Counted from the stretch's first letter, positions 55,436 through 64,000 are shown. The stretch: DNA of 64,000 nucleotides from Pseudomonas sp. B21_DOA (GCA_030544685.1 CP086683.1:3224001-3288000); one strand, 5' to 3'. The notes: generated by a model from the sequence alone, not told the origin. Numbers and translations: made by a program.

Positions 55436-55969
55436 ATGACCACCGCATTACTGATCATCGATGTCCAGCAGGCGCTGTGTGCTGGTGAATATCAGTGTTT
55501 TGAAATCGACCGTGTGATCGCCACGATAAATGGTCTGAGCCAACGCGCCCGCGATGCCGGCGTTCCGGTGGTGCTGATTCAACACGAAGAAAAGGACGGT
55601 CCGTTTGTGCGCGGTGCTGACGGTTGGCAACTGGCCAAAGATCTGCTGACTTCGACGAAAGACCTGAACGTAGACAAAACCACCGGGGACTCTTTCTACC
55701 AGACCGATCTCGGCAAGCTGCTGCCCAGCGAAGATTTTGAGCGACTGGTCATCTGCGGCTTGCAGACTGATTACTGCGTCAACGCCACAGTTCGCAGTGC
55801 GCATGAGCTGGGCTACGACGTCGTTGTTGCGAGAGATGCGCATTCAACAGTCGACAACGGCACCATGAGCGCCGACGACATCATTGCCCAACACAACAAG
55901 GACTTCGCTGCGCTCACCGGTTCCGTAGCGCGAGTCGATGTCAAACCGGCCGCCGACATCACTTTCTAA
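55436..55969 (+). CDS. Isochorismatase-fold cysteine hydrolase
   Basis: 177 aa with the triad Asp in LLIIDVQQALC, Lys in NVDKTTGDSFYQTDL and Cys in ICGLQTDYCVNATVRSA. The closest named relatives are nicotinamidase-like or streptothricin-hydrolase-like single-domain enzymes; the substrate is unknown. It starts 64 bp after ggt on the same strand. GGAAGG precedes the ATG. The long REPIN array begins right after its stop. Confidence 0.88.
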   Translation: MTTALLIIDVQQALCAGEYQCFEIDRVIATINGLSQRARDAGVPVVLIQHEEKDGPFVRGADGWQLAKDLLTSTKDLNVDKTTGDSFYQTDLGKLLPSEDFERLVICGLQTDYCVNATVRSAHELGYDVVVARDAHSTVDNGTMSADDIIAQHNKDFAALTGSVARVDVKPAADITF

Positions 55970-55984
55970 CCGTACACACCCCAC

Positions 55985-57562
55985 CTTGTGGGTTGCCGGG
56001 GATGGCGGGTGTAGCGCGAAATCCTGTGGGAGTGGGCTTGCTCACGAAGGCGGCAGGTCGGGCGATTTATTTGTGGCTGACAGACCGCTTTCGCGAGCAG
56101 GCTCGCTCCACATTGGTTTTGTGGGTTGCCGGGGATCGCGGGTGTAGCGCGAAATCCTGTGGGAGTGGGCTTGCTCACGAAGGCGGCAGGTCGGGCGATT
56201 TATTTGTGGCTGACAGACCGCTTTCGCGAGCAGGCTCGCTCCCACAGTGAATTTTTGGCTTGCCGGGGGATGGCGGGTGTAGTGCGAAATCCTGTGGGAG
56301 TGGGCTTGCTCACGAAGGCGGCAGGTCAGGCAATTTATCTGTGGCTGACACACCGCTTTCGCGAGCAGGCTCGCTCCCACATTGGTTTTGTGGGTTGCCG
56401 GGGATCGCGGGTGTAGCGCGAAATCCTGTGGGAGTGGGCTTGCTCACGAAGGCGGCAGGTCAGGCAATTTATCTGTGGCTGACACACCGCTTTCGCGAGC
56501 AGGCTCGCTCCCACATTGGTTTTGTAGGTTGCCTGGGATCGCGGGTGTAGCGCGAAATCCTGTGGGAGTGGGCTTGCTCACGAAGGCGGCAGGTCGGGCA
56601 ATTTATTTGTGGCTGACAGACTGCGTTCGCGAGCAAGCTCGCTCCCACATTGGTTTTGTGGGTTGCCCTGTGGGAGTGGGCTTGCTCACGAAGGCGGCCG
56701 GTCAGGCAACTTATCTGTGGCTGACACACCGCTTTCGCGAGCAAGCTCGCTCCCACATTGGTTTTGTGGGTTGCCGGGAATCGGGGTGTAGCGCGAAATC
56801 CTGTGGGAGTGGGCTTGCTCACGAAGGCGGCAGGTCGGGCGATTTATTTGTGGCTGACAGACCGCTTTCGCGAGCAGGCTCGCTCCCACAGTGAATTTGT
56901 GGCTTGCCGGGGGATGGCGGGTGTAGCGCGAAATCCTGTTGGAGTGGGCTTGCTCACGAAGGCGGCAGGTCGGGCGATTTATTTGTGGCTGACAGACCGC
57001 TTTCGCGAGCAGGCTCGCTCCCACAATGGTTTTTGGGTTGCCGGGGATCGCGGGTGTAGCGCGAAATCCTGTGGGAGTGGGCTTGCTCACGAAGGCGGCC
57101 GGTCAGGCAACTTATCTGTGGCTAACAGACCGCTTTCGCGAGCAGGCTCGCTCCCACATTGGTTTTGTGGGTTGCCGGGGATCGCGGGTGTAGCGCGAAA
57201 TCCTGTGGGAGTGGGCTTGCTCACGAAGGCGGCAGGTCGGGCATTTTATCGGTGGCTGACACGCCGCCTTCGCGAGCAAGCTCGCTCCCACAGTGGTTTT
57301 GTGGGTTGCCGGGGATCGCGGGTGTAGCGCGAAATCCTGTGGGAGTGGGCTTGCTCACGAAGGCGGCAGGTCAGGCATTTTATCGGTGGCTGACACACCG
57401 CCTTCGCGAGCAGGCTCGCTCCCACATTGGTTTTGTGGGTTGCCGGGGATCGCGGGTGTAGCGCGAAATCCTGTGGGAGTGGGCTTGCTCACGAAGGCGG
57501 CAGGTCAGGCAATTTATTTGTGGCTGACACACTGCTTTCGCGATCAGGCTCGCTCCCACAAG
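55985..57562. repeat. Tandem array of 12 REPIN units (~134 bp each)
   Basis: The marker CCTGTGGGAGTGGGCTTGCT starts at 56023, 56156, 56291, 56425, 56559, 56667, 56800, 56935 (with one T for G), 57068, 57202, 57336 and 57470. Steps are 133-135 bp except one of 108, where 26 bp of linker is missing. Each unit has a variant REP arm, a spacer with GGCTGACA, a canonical arm GCGAGCAGGCTCGCTCCCAC and a linker with GGGTTGCCGGGGATCGCGGG. Units differ at only a few positions, mostly shared by neighbours, which points to local tandem duplication. Open frames across it are not genes. Confidence 0.95.
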
Positions 57563-57644
57563 GTGACTGAGTGTTCTACGACAACGGCGATTTACGGCAG
57601 CAGCACTGGCATACTCCCCGCCATCCGAAGAATGGAATCTCTCG

Positions 57645-58658
57645 ATGTTCGCTATCTCCCTGCGTAACACCCTGGCGCTGGCAACGCTCGCGCTGGCCTG
57701 CAGCACCCACGCCAGCAGTTTCGATTGCACCAGCGCCGCCGGCAAAGCCGAAACAGCCGTCTGCAACGACCCGTACCTCTCGAGCCTCGACGACAAACTC
57801 GCTGAACAATGGCGGACCACGCTGGGCAACGTTACCGATTCTAAAGCGCTGAAAGCCGACCAACGCCAATGGCTGAAAAACCGCAACGCTTGCGGTACCC
57901 AGAGCGCGTGTCTGCGTCGTGAATATCTGATGCGCCTCACCGAACTCGAACATGCGGTCAAACCGTTCAGTTGGGACGCTACTTGGCAATTGATCCCGCC
58001 CGGCACTTCGACTTCGGCGACCCTTGTCACCCAACCTCGTGATGCCACGCATATCGCCATCGATATCTCGGCAGGCGAGGGCGCCAACTCCGGAGACTTG
58101 ACCGGCGTTGCCATACTCAAGGATGGAATAGCCGTGTATGCCGAGGACGACTGCAAACTCACCTTCACGCCCATCAATGGCGTACTGAACGTCACGCAAA
58201 CCGGTGCGGATTCCGACTGCGGCGGTGGCATGGGCGTGTATTACGCCGGTCGCTATATCGCCTCCGAACAACCGCTGACCCTGGATTACGATCTGCTCAG
58301 CCTGGGTCTGGCTCGCACACCCGCAGAAGACCAGGTACTGCGTTCGCTGCTCAAGAATGATTACCAGAAGCTGGTAGAGACCTCGGGTTCCTTGCAGGTC
58401 GGCGAGGATTCAAAGGATGTACCTGATACACAGGTCGTGGAAATGTGGATGCGCGGTCTCGGCGGCATCGGCATCCTGATGAGCGCGGCCGACGCGCAGG
58501 TCTGGCTGATCTTCAAAAGCTACGATGACCAGGGCCAGGAACATCTGCGGTACTACACCAACGTGACGAAGTGGAAGAATCGCCTGCCCGATGTGCTGCA
58601 GGGCTGGTACGACCGCATGCAGGAAAATCATTCACCGATTCTGGAAATGGTGCCCTGA
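57645..58658 (+). CDS. Exported protein with LprI-like (DUF1311) N-terminal domain
   Basis: 337 aa. The signal peptide (about 1-24, ends HASS) is followed by an LprI/DUF1311-type domain (about 25-105) with paired cysteines: FDCTSAAGKAETAVCNDPYLSSLDDKLAEQWRTTL...LKADQRQWLKNRNACGTQSACLRREYLMRLTELE. LprI is a lysozyme inhibitor in mycobacteria. The remaining 230 residues (about 110-337) are a separate beta-rich region (TFTPINGVLNVTQTGADSDCGGGMGVYYAGRYI... KNRLPDVLQGWYDRMQENHS) that I do not recognise. A periplasmic location is expected. Its end overlaps the convergent next gene. Confidence 0.82.
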   Translation: MFAISLRNTLALATLALACSTHASSFDCTSAAGKAETAVCNDPYLSSLDDKLAEQWRTTLGNVTDSKALKADQRQWLKNRNACGTQSACLRREYLMRLTELEHAVKPFSWDATWQLIPPGTSTSATLVTQPRDATHIAIDISAGEGANSGDLTGVAILKDGIAVYAEDDCKLTFTPINGVLNVTQTGADSDCGGGMGVYYAGRYIASEQPLTLDYDLLSLGLARTPAEDQVLRSLLKNDYQKLVETSGSLQVGEDSKDVPDTQVVEMWMRGLGGIGILMSAADAQVWLIFKSYDDQGQEHLRYYTNVTKWKNRLPDVLQGWYDRMQENHSPILEMVP

Positions 58659-58969
58659 ACGTCGAGCCGATTCGCCTCACGCAATAACCGCTCGATCTGC
58701 GCCAGTTCCCACGTGCTGAGCAGGCTCACCGGGTCTGTGCCATAACGCTGCCACGTGTCCAGCGCCGCTTCATCCCCGGCGCAGTTGCGAGCGAATTCAC
58801 AGTGATGCAAATGTCCGTCGGCGAAGTCCAGCAGCAGATGCCAACCCTCGATATCAACGGCAATCAGCCCGGACTCGGACATTACCTCGCAGACTTCGAA
58901 CGCAAGCACGCCCAGCGCCACTTCGCGCAAACGCTGACACACATCCCGGGCGGACAGAAACGCTGACAT
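58628..58969 (-). CDS. Conserved hypothetical protein
   Basis: 113 aa from the ATG: MSAFLSARDVCQRLREVALGVLAFEVCEVMSESGLIAVDIEGWHLLLDFADGHLHHCEFARNCAGDEAALDTWQRYGTDPVSLLSTWELAQIERLL. The GTDPVxLLSxWExxQxERLL end is a pattern I associate with a small Pseudomonas family (DUF7693-like), stated from memory. No signal or membrane segment is seen. It overlaps the upstream convergent gene by about 30 bp. An upstream in-frame GTG at 58993 would add 8 residues. Confidence 0.65.
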   Translation of the reverse strand: MSAFLSARDVCQRLREVALGVLAFEVCEVMSESGLIAVDIEGWHLLLDFADGHLHHCEFARNCAGDEAALDTWQRYGTDPVSLLSTWELAQIERLLREANRLDVQGTISRIGE

Positions 58970-59128
58970 GCTGCAACTCGATTCAATGGGCACGTCGGCA
59001 AGGATAAGCCCCGCGCCAATCGGTGTCAGCGTTTCACTGGCCCGAGGCCGAACAATTCCGTAACATTCGCCTCCCTCTTTTTCGCGAAAACAGCGGCCGT
59101 GCCCGACGGCCGCTCAGTCAGGTAAGCC

Positions 59129-60574
59129 ATGAAACCGATTCGTCTGCGCGCCGATGTCCTCGCCGGACTCACCACCTCGTTTGCCCTGTTGCCCGAATGC
59201 ATTGCTTTTGCGCTGGTGGCGCATCTCAACCCGCTGATGGGCCTGTACGGCGCGTTCATCATTTGTACGCTGACCGCATTGTTCGGCGGCCGGCCAGGCA
59301 TGGTTTCCGGTGCGGCGGGTTCGATGGCGGTGGTGATCGTCGCGCTGGTGGTGCAACACGGCGTGCAGTATTTGCTGGCGACGGTGCTGCTCGGCGGTCT
59401 GATCATGATGGCGTTCGGGCTGTTGCGCCTGGGCAAACTGGTGCGCATGGTGCCGCATCCGGTGATGCTCGGTTTCGTCAACGGCCTGGCGATCATCATT
59501 GCTCTGGCGCAACTGGAGCATTTCAAGAGCGGCGAGCACTGGCTCAGCGGTACGCCGTTGTACCTGATGACCGGGTTGGTACTGCTGACCATGGCCATCG
59601 TTTACATCCTGCCGCGCCTGACCAAAGCGGTGCCGCCGGCCCTGGTGGCAATCCTTGGTGTCGGCCTGCTGGTCTACCTGTTCGGCTTGCCGACCCGCAC
59701 GCTCGGCGACATGGCGCACATTGCCGGCGGTCTGCCGACGTTCGCCATGCCGGACATTCCATGGAGCCTGGAAACCCTGCGCATCATCGTCCCGTACGCG
59801 ATTCTGATGGCGATGGTCGGCCTGCTGGAAACCTTACTGACACTGAACCTGACCGACGAAATCACCGAAACCCGTGGCTACCCGGATCGTGAATGTGTGG
59901 CGCTCGGCGCGGCGAACATGGTGTCCGGCGCGTTCGGCGGCATGGGTGGTTGCGCAATGATCGGCCAGACCGTGATCAACCTCAGCTCCGGCGGGCGCGG
60001 GCGTTTGTCAGGCGTGGTCGCTGGCGTGCTGATCCTGTTGTTCATTCTGTTTCTGTCGCCGCTGATCGAGCGTATTCCGCTGGCCGCGCTGGTAGGCGTG
60101 ATGTTCGTAGTGTCGCAGCAGACCTTCGCCTGGGCGTCGTTGCGCGTGATCAACAAGGTGCCGGCGCACGATGTGCTGGTGATTATCGCCGTGACCACCA
60201 TCACGGTGTTCACCGATCTGGCCACGGCGGTGCTGTGCGGGATCATCATCGCCGCGCTCAACTTTGCCTGGCAGCAGGCGCGCGAACTGTACGCCGATGA
60301 ACATCTGGAGGCCGATGGCAGCAAACTCTATCGCCTGCACGGCACGCTGTTCTTCGCCTCGACCACGCCGTTTCTCAACCAGTTCGATCCGGCCAACGAC
60401 CCGGCCAAAGTCACTCTCGACTGCCGACACCTGAGCTTTGTCGATTATTCGGCGATCGCCGCGTTGAAAACCCTGCGTGAACGCTACGCCAAGGCTGGCA
60501 AGCATTTACAGGTGTTTCATCTGTCGGAACGCTGCAAGAAATTACTCAAGCGCGCTGGCGTCGATCACGACTGA
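59129..60574 (+). CDS. SulP family anion transporter with STAS domain
   Basis: 481 aa. About 10-12 membrane segments (residues 10-385) with the SulP pattern LRADVLAGLTTSFALLPECIAFALVAHLNPLMGLYGAF and VSGAAGSMAVVIVALV, followed by a C-terminal cytoplasmic STAS domain (VTLDCRHLSFVDYSAIAALKTLRERYAKAGKHLQVFHLSERCKKLLKRAG). SulP proteins carry sulfate, bicarbonate or dicarboxylates; the anion is not clear here. It is convergent with the hybrid kinase, with a 33-bp overlap. Confidence 0.9.
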   Translation: MKPIRLRADVLAGLTTSFALLPECIAFALVAHLNPLMGLYGAFIICTLTALFGGRPGMVSGAAGSMAVVIVALVVQHGVQYLLATVLLGGLIMMAFGLLRLGKLVRMVPHPVMLGFVNGLAIIIALAQLEHFKSGEHWLSGTPLYLMTGLVLLTMAIVYILPRLTKAVPPALVAILGVGLLVYLFGLPTRTLGDMAHIAGGLPTFAMPDIPWSLETLRIIVPYAILMAMVGLLETLLTLNLTDEITETRGYPDRECVALGAANMVSGAFGGMGGCAMIGQTVINLSSGGRGRLSGVVAGVLILLFILFLSPLIERIPLAALVGVMFVVSQQTFAWASLRVINKVPAHDVLVIIAVTTITVFTDLATAVLCGIIIAALNFAWQQARELYADEHLEADGSKLYRLHGTLFFASTTPFLNQFDPANDPAKVTLDCRHLSFVDYSAIAALKTLRERYAKAGKHLQVFHLSERCKKLLKRAGVDHD

Positions 60575-62773
60575 CGCCGCTGGCGTTGCGTCCTTGAGCC
60601 AGGTCTTGCCGAGAATTCGCGAGACCTGTTCGGCGGAGTAGGGCTTGGCGAGAAACTCGAAACCTTCGTAACCACTGCGAGCCAGCTCTTCGCTGTAGCC
60701 GGAAGTCAGAATCACCGGCAGATCAGGGCGGCGCTGGCGCAGTTCTTTGGCCAAAGCGACACCAGTGATGCCCGGCATGACCACGTCGGAAAACACCGCG
60801 TCGAACGCCATGGCATCGCTGCCGGCCAATTGCAGGGCTTCTTCGGCGTTGGTCGCCCACGCGGTTTCATAGCCCAGATCCTGCAGGATCTGATTGGCGA
60901 AACGGCCGACATCGAGATTGTCCTCGACCACCAGCACCCGGCGTTTTTCGCACGCCGCATGCACCTCGCCATCGTCCTTCGTGTCATCCACCTCAGCCTC
61001 GTCCGCAGGTACCTCCGGCAGGTACAAGGTGAACTCGGTGCCTTGGCCGAGCACGCTGGAGACATCGACGTTACCTCCGGATTGCTTGGCGAAGCCGAAC
61101 ACCTGCGACAGCCCCAGCCCCGTGCCCTTGCCGACCGCTTTGGTGGTGAAGAACGGCTCGAAAATATGTTCCAGGGTGTATGCGTCGATGCCGGCACCGG
61201 TGTCGGCCAGGGCAATCGACACGAAGTGGCCGTTGGAACCGGCGTGGCCGCGAATCGCCGGCAGCGGTTTATGGCATTCCAGGCGTAGCTTCAATTCACC
61301 CTGACCGTCCATGGCGTCGCGGGCGTTCAGCGCGATGTTGATCAACGCGGTTTCAAACTGACTGAGGTCGACACGGATGTAGCAGGGGTGATCCGGGCGC
61401 TCGACGCACACGTGTATCTGCGCGCCGGTGACCGATTCAAGCATCTCGCCGATATTGGCCAGACGTTCGCCGGCATCGACCACTTGCGGATTGAGCGGCT
61501 GGCGGCGGGCGAAGGCGAGCAGTTGGCTGGTCAGTTTCGAGGCACGCTCGACCGTGTCGGACACCGCACGCATATAGCGCTGGCGGCGTTCTTCGGAGAG
61601 GTTGGGCTGGCGCAGAAAATCCACCGACGAGCGAATGATCGTCAGCAGATTGTTGAAATCATGAGCAACGCCGCCAGTCAGTTGACCAATGGCTTCGAGC
61701 TTTTGTGACTGGCGCAACGCCGATTCGGCCTGAGCCAGACGCAGGCTGCGTTCTTCGACTCGCTGTTCCAGTGTGGCATTCAGTTCGGCCAGCGCCAGTA
61801 AACCTTCGCGCACGTTGGCGTCGGCACGCACCCGTTCGATATGCGCCCAGCAACGTTCGGTGACTTCGTTGAGCAGCGCCTGTTCGAATTCCGACCAGAT
61901 GCGCGGTACTTTGTCGTGGATGGCCATTAACGCAGTAAGGCGACCTTGCTTGATCAGCGGCACACAAATGGTGGAGGTGATGCCAATGGCCTGGAAGGTC
62001 GCCGATTCCTCCGGCGGCAACTCGCTGCGGTTGTCGTGAATGACCAGCGGTTCACCGGCGCGCAGCAGACGCACTGCCTTCTCACCGAAATCGCGCAATT
62101 GATAATGGCCGACAATGCTCGGTGAACCCGGCGCCGCGTAATCGCCACGAATGGTGAAACCATCTTCGTCGGCATCCATGTCGGCGTAGGCGCAGTTGGA
62201 CAGTTGCAATTGCTCGACCATCAGCCGCGTGCTCGCCGCCAGGATCGCTTGCGCATCCGTAGCGTTGGTTACCGCGTTGCCAATGGCATCGAGGACGGCC
62301 AGGCGGCGGTTGAGATAAACGGTCTGGGTGGTTTCGGTAACGGTGTCGATCATGCCGACGACATTGCCGTGGGAGTCGCGAATCGGGCTGTAGCAGAAAG
62401 TGAAGAACGCCTGCTCCGGCCCCTTGCCGCGCTCGATCTGCAGGGCGAAGTTTTCGATGTAAGTGGCCTGGCCGGCATACGCGGCCTCGGCGATCGGGCT
62501 GATCTCATGCCAGGCTTCCTTCCAGATGTCGCTGAAAGGACGTCCCAACGCGTGCGGCTTGTCGCCAAGAATCGGTACGAAGGCGTCGTTGTAAAGGGTG
62601 ATCAGTTGCGGGCCCCAGACGATCGCCTGAGGGAAATGCGACGCGAGACTGAGCGAGACGGTGGTCTTGAGTACATCGGGCCAGTTTTCCAACGGGCCGA
62701 GGGGCGAATTCGCCCAGTCGTGACGGCGAATCTGCCCGGCCATCTCGCCATTGTCCTGCAACCAGTCTGTCAT
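60542..62773 (-). CDS. Hybrid sensor histidine kinase with PAS, GAF and receiver domains
   Basis: 743 aa from the ATG at 62773 (a TTG at 62809 in the same frame would give 755). No membrane segment is present, so it is cytoplasmic. A PAS-like region (about 25-145, PLGPLENWPDVLKTT...FFTFCYSPIRDSHGNVVGMIDTVTET) is followed by GAF (about 155-320), HisKA with GVAHDFNNLLTIIRSSVDFLRQ, ATPase (ALINIALNARDAM...GKGTGLGLSQVFGFAKQSGG) and a C-terminal receiver (RVLVVEDNLDVGRFA, Asp in AVFSDVVMPGITG). The GHKL sequence resembles light- or redox-sensing hybrid kinases, but the bilin-type PHY module is absent. No partner regulator gene adjoins. Confidence 0.88.
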   Translation of the reverse strand: MTDWLQDNGEMAGQIRRHDWANSPLGPLENWPDVLKTTVSLSLASHFPQAIVWGPQLITLYNDAFVPILGDKPHALGRPFSDIWKEAWHEISPIAEAAYAGQATYIENFALQIERGKGPEQAFFTFCYSPIRDSHGNVVGMIDTVTETTQTVYLNRRLAVLDAIGNAVTNATDAQAILAASTRLMVEQLQLSNCAYADMDADEDGFTIRGDYAAPGSPSIVGHYQLRDFGEKAVRLLRAGEPLVIHDNRSELPPEESATFQAIGITSTICVPLIKQGRLTALMAIHDKVPRIWSEFEQALLNEVTERCWAHIERVRADANVREGLLALAELNATLEQRVEERSLRLAQAESALRQSQKLEAIGQLTGGVAHDFNNLLTIIRSSVDFLRQPNLSEERRQRYMRAVSDTVERASKLTSQLLAFARRQPLNPQVVDAGERLANIGEMLESVTGAQIHVCVERPDHPCYIRVDLSQFETALINIALNARDAMDGQGELKLRLECHKPLPAIRGHAGSNGHFVSIALADTGAGIDAYTLEHIFEPFFTTKAVGKGTGLGLSQVFGFAKQSGGNVDVSSVLGQGTEFTLYLPEVPADEAEVDDTKDDGEVHAACEKRRVLVVEDNLDVGRFANQILQDLGYETAWATNAEEALQLAGSDAMAFDAVFSDVVMPGITGVALAKELRQRRPDLPVILTSGYSEELARSGYEGFEFLAKPYSAEQVSRILGKTWLKDATPAASVVIDASALE

Positions 62774-62960
62774 GGGGTTCGTGCTTTTCCGGGCGTCTGT
62801 CTGAGACAAAGACCTTCGCGCAGGGTGTTTGGTTTCAGCACAGCAGGCACTTGTTTGCGCAACAGGATCTCTGGATATGCATCATGGCAGCAAAAATGTG
62901 CGCTGGCGAAAGTGGGTGCCCCTTCGCCAGCGGTTATTTCGCGGTTTTTTGAACCACTGC

Positions 62961-63478
62961 TCAGGCATCGATTGCCGGGAAGTCGATATCGGTGAGCGCG
63001 GTGTTGTTCAGGTAGTTGGTCAATGTCTGCACGGCCACCAGGGCAATCACTTCGATGATCTTGCGGTCATCGATACCGGCAGCGCGGGCAGCGGCCAATT
63101 GTTCATCGCTCAAGTGGCCACGGGTTTCGGTCAGTTGGCTGGCAAGGGCGGCGTAGGCATTCAGGTCGCCTTGACGGGCCGCGTTGATGTCCTCCGCCGA
63201 CAGCCCGGCCTTGCCGGCAAACACGGTGTGTGCGGACAGGCAATAGTCGCAACCGTTGACCTGCGAAGTGGCGAGGTAAACGGCTTCTTTCTCTTTGCCG
63301 CTCAATGAGGTCTTGCCGAGGATGGCCGAGGCTTGCAGGTAAGTGTCGAGGGCGACCGGCGCCTGGGCGAGGGTGGTAAAAACGTTGGGCAGGAAACCAA
63401 TTTTTTCTTCACGCCTTCCAGTGCAGGACGGGTGGCATCGGTGGTGGTGTCGAGGCTGATTGCAGGGATGCGGCTCAT
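62961..63478 (-). CDS. Carboxymuconolactone decarboxylase/AhpD-like protein, one frame break
   Basis: 172 aa after restoration. N terminus MSRIPAISLDTTTDATRPALEGVKKKIGFLPNVFTTLAQAPVAL is the usual start of this family; the redox pair CxxC with adjacent His is in NGCDYCLSAHTVFAGKAGLS. These proteins act as peroxidase partners or unknown alkyl-hydroperoxide reductases. A missing A (plus strand TTTTTT 63401-63406) splits KKK from IGFLPNV. It is divergent from an AraC-type regulator 131 bp away, its likely controller. Confidence 0.9.
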
Positions 63479-63609
63479 GGTGATTCTCCGAAATTCCGCA
63501 GCGAAGTGCAGCGGCGATGGAGAGATCTTAGGAGCTGCCAATGGCGCTTTGGCGGCAAATCGTCGAGGATATGCGGCAGATCGTCCAGATATGCCTTCGG
63601 GAGTCAGCC

Positions 63610-64000
63610 ATGGATCGCCTTTCCACATTACTCAGTCATTTCGGCGTGAACGCCGGCACCTTCCATAGCGGCGCGTTTTGTGGCGTGAGCATTCACGAAG
63701 GCGAACCGGTCGGCCATGTGCATGTTCTGCAAGCCGGGGCGTTGCTGCTCAAACCGGGCAACGAGCGGGAGATCCGTCTGGACGAACCGTCACTGATTTT
63801 CTTTCCCCGGCCCTTCACTCACCGGATGTCTGCCGACGAGGCCATGGTCAGCCAAGTGGTGTGCGCCTCACTGACCTTCGATGGCGGTTCGGGCAATGCC
63901 CTGGCCGCTGCGTTACCCGACTATCTGGTACTGAAACTCACCGATATTCCGGAATTGCGCAGCACCCTTGACTGGTTGTTCAGCGAGGCCTTCGAAGGCC
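63610..64000 (+). CDS. AraC family transcriptional regulator (partial, 3' end outside)
   Basis: The first 130 codons. The N-terminal cupin-like ligand domain MDRLSTLLSHFGVNAGTFHSGAFCGVSIHEGEPVGHVHVLQAGALLLKPGNEREIRLDEPSLIFFPRPFTHRMSADEA is the type found in AraC regulators of the cupin_6 group. The DNA-binding end lies beyond the window. It is divergent from the AhpD-like gene, a common pairing in Pseudomonas, and probably controls it. Confidence 0.82.
   Translation, partial: MDRLSTLLSHFGVNAGTFHSGAFCGVSIHEGEPVGHVHVLQAGALLLKPGNEREIRLDEPSLIFFPRPFTHRMSADEAMVSQVVCASLTFDGGSGNALAAALPDYLVLKLTDIPELRSTLDWLFSEAFEG

Noticed and set aside
55985..57562. CRISPR array
   Set aside because: The regular spacing suggests it, but the units are palindromic REPs with the linkers also conserved, there are no unique spacers and no cas genes.
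55938..57667. Overlapping open frames of 60-190 codons on both strands across the REPIN array (sequences like GSGLAHEGGRSG and REQARSH repeated)
   Set aside because: They are translations of the 134-bp repeat in different frames; the unit length is not a multiple of three, no ribosome sites exist and the same peptides appear at every REP in the window.
1..64000. Prophage, integrative element or genomic island
   Set aside because: No integrase, transposase, tRNA junction, phage structural gene or clear base-composition shift was seen; operons are of core Pseudomonas type.

Overview
The window looks like a chromosomal segment of a fluorescent Pseudomonas (P. fluorescens/koreensis-type). The evidence is high GC, Pseudomonas-type gene content (cobF, tusDCBE with a YbiB-like gene, dipZ with a DUF2790 protein, pcs, quinone-dependent malate oxidation) and many copies of the Pseudomonas REP/REPIN palindrome. 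No phage, IS element, plasmid function, rRNA, tRNA or CRISPR was seen.

Layout. 0-3.2 kb: minus-strand operon of an RpiR regulator, an isochorismatase-fold hydrolase, a glutamine-synthetase-like ligase and an N-formylglutamate amidohydrolase cut by the left edge. 3.5-4.8 kb: histidine phosphatase and cobF. 5.0-8.8 kb: ketone-body genes (CoA-transferase A and B, acetyl-CoA acetyltransferase) with a divergent LysR gene. 8.8-10.8 kb: sirtuin and a methyltransferase. 10.9-14.1 kb: an unusual three-gene operon (605-aa unrecognised protein, 104-aa protein, LodB/halogenase-like flavoprotein) led by a perfect 21-bp inverted repeat. 14.3-18.6 kb: two-component system divergent from two small exported proteins and DipZ, with two identically spaced dyads between them. 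18.6-31.5 kb: housekeeping and accessory genes including pcs, ligD, sodC, a chemoreceptor and mqo. 31.5-37.3 kb: lipoprotein, hydrolase, aldo/keto reductase, LysR and cupin genes. 37.4-41.2 kb: paoABC periplasmic aldehyde oxidoreductase. 41.5-46.9 kb: lactate permease and small proteins. 46.9-49.3 kb: tusDCBE and the YbiB-like gene. 49.4-64 kb: an LPMO-like protein, nudK, ogt, ggt, a 1.6-kb REPIN array, a SulP transporter, a hybrid kinase, an AhpD-like protein and a partial AraC gene.

Sequence quality. About 19 genes read in broken frames. In every one, adding back a single base, nearly always within a short homopolymer run, restores a full-length protein of normal family size. I count 22 such apparent deletions and no insertion. 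I treat them as probable sequencing or assembly errors, annotate the restored spans as CDS, and flag each one.

Most unusual features: the two inverted-orientation arrays of a common ~134-bp REPIN unit (12 copies near 56-57.5 kb, 3-4 copies near 33.4 kb); the flavoprotein operon and its palindrome; the paired GTGTATC-N13-GATACAC dyads; and an LPMO-like protein with no signal peptide.
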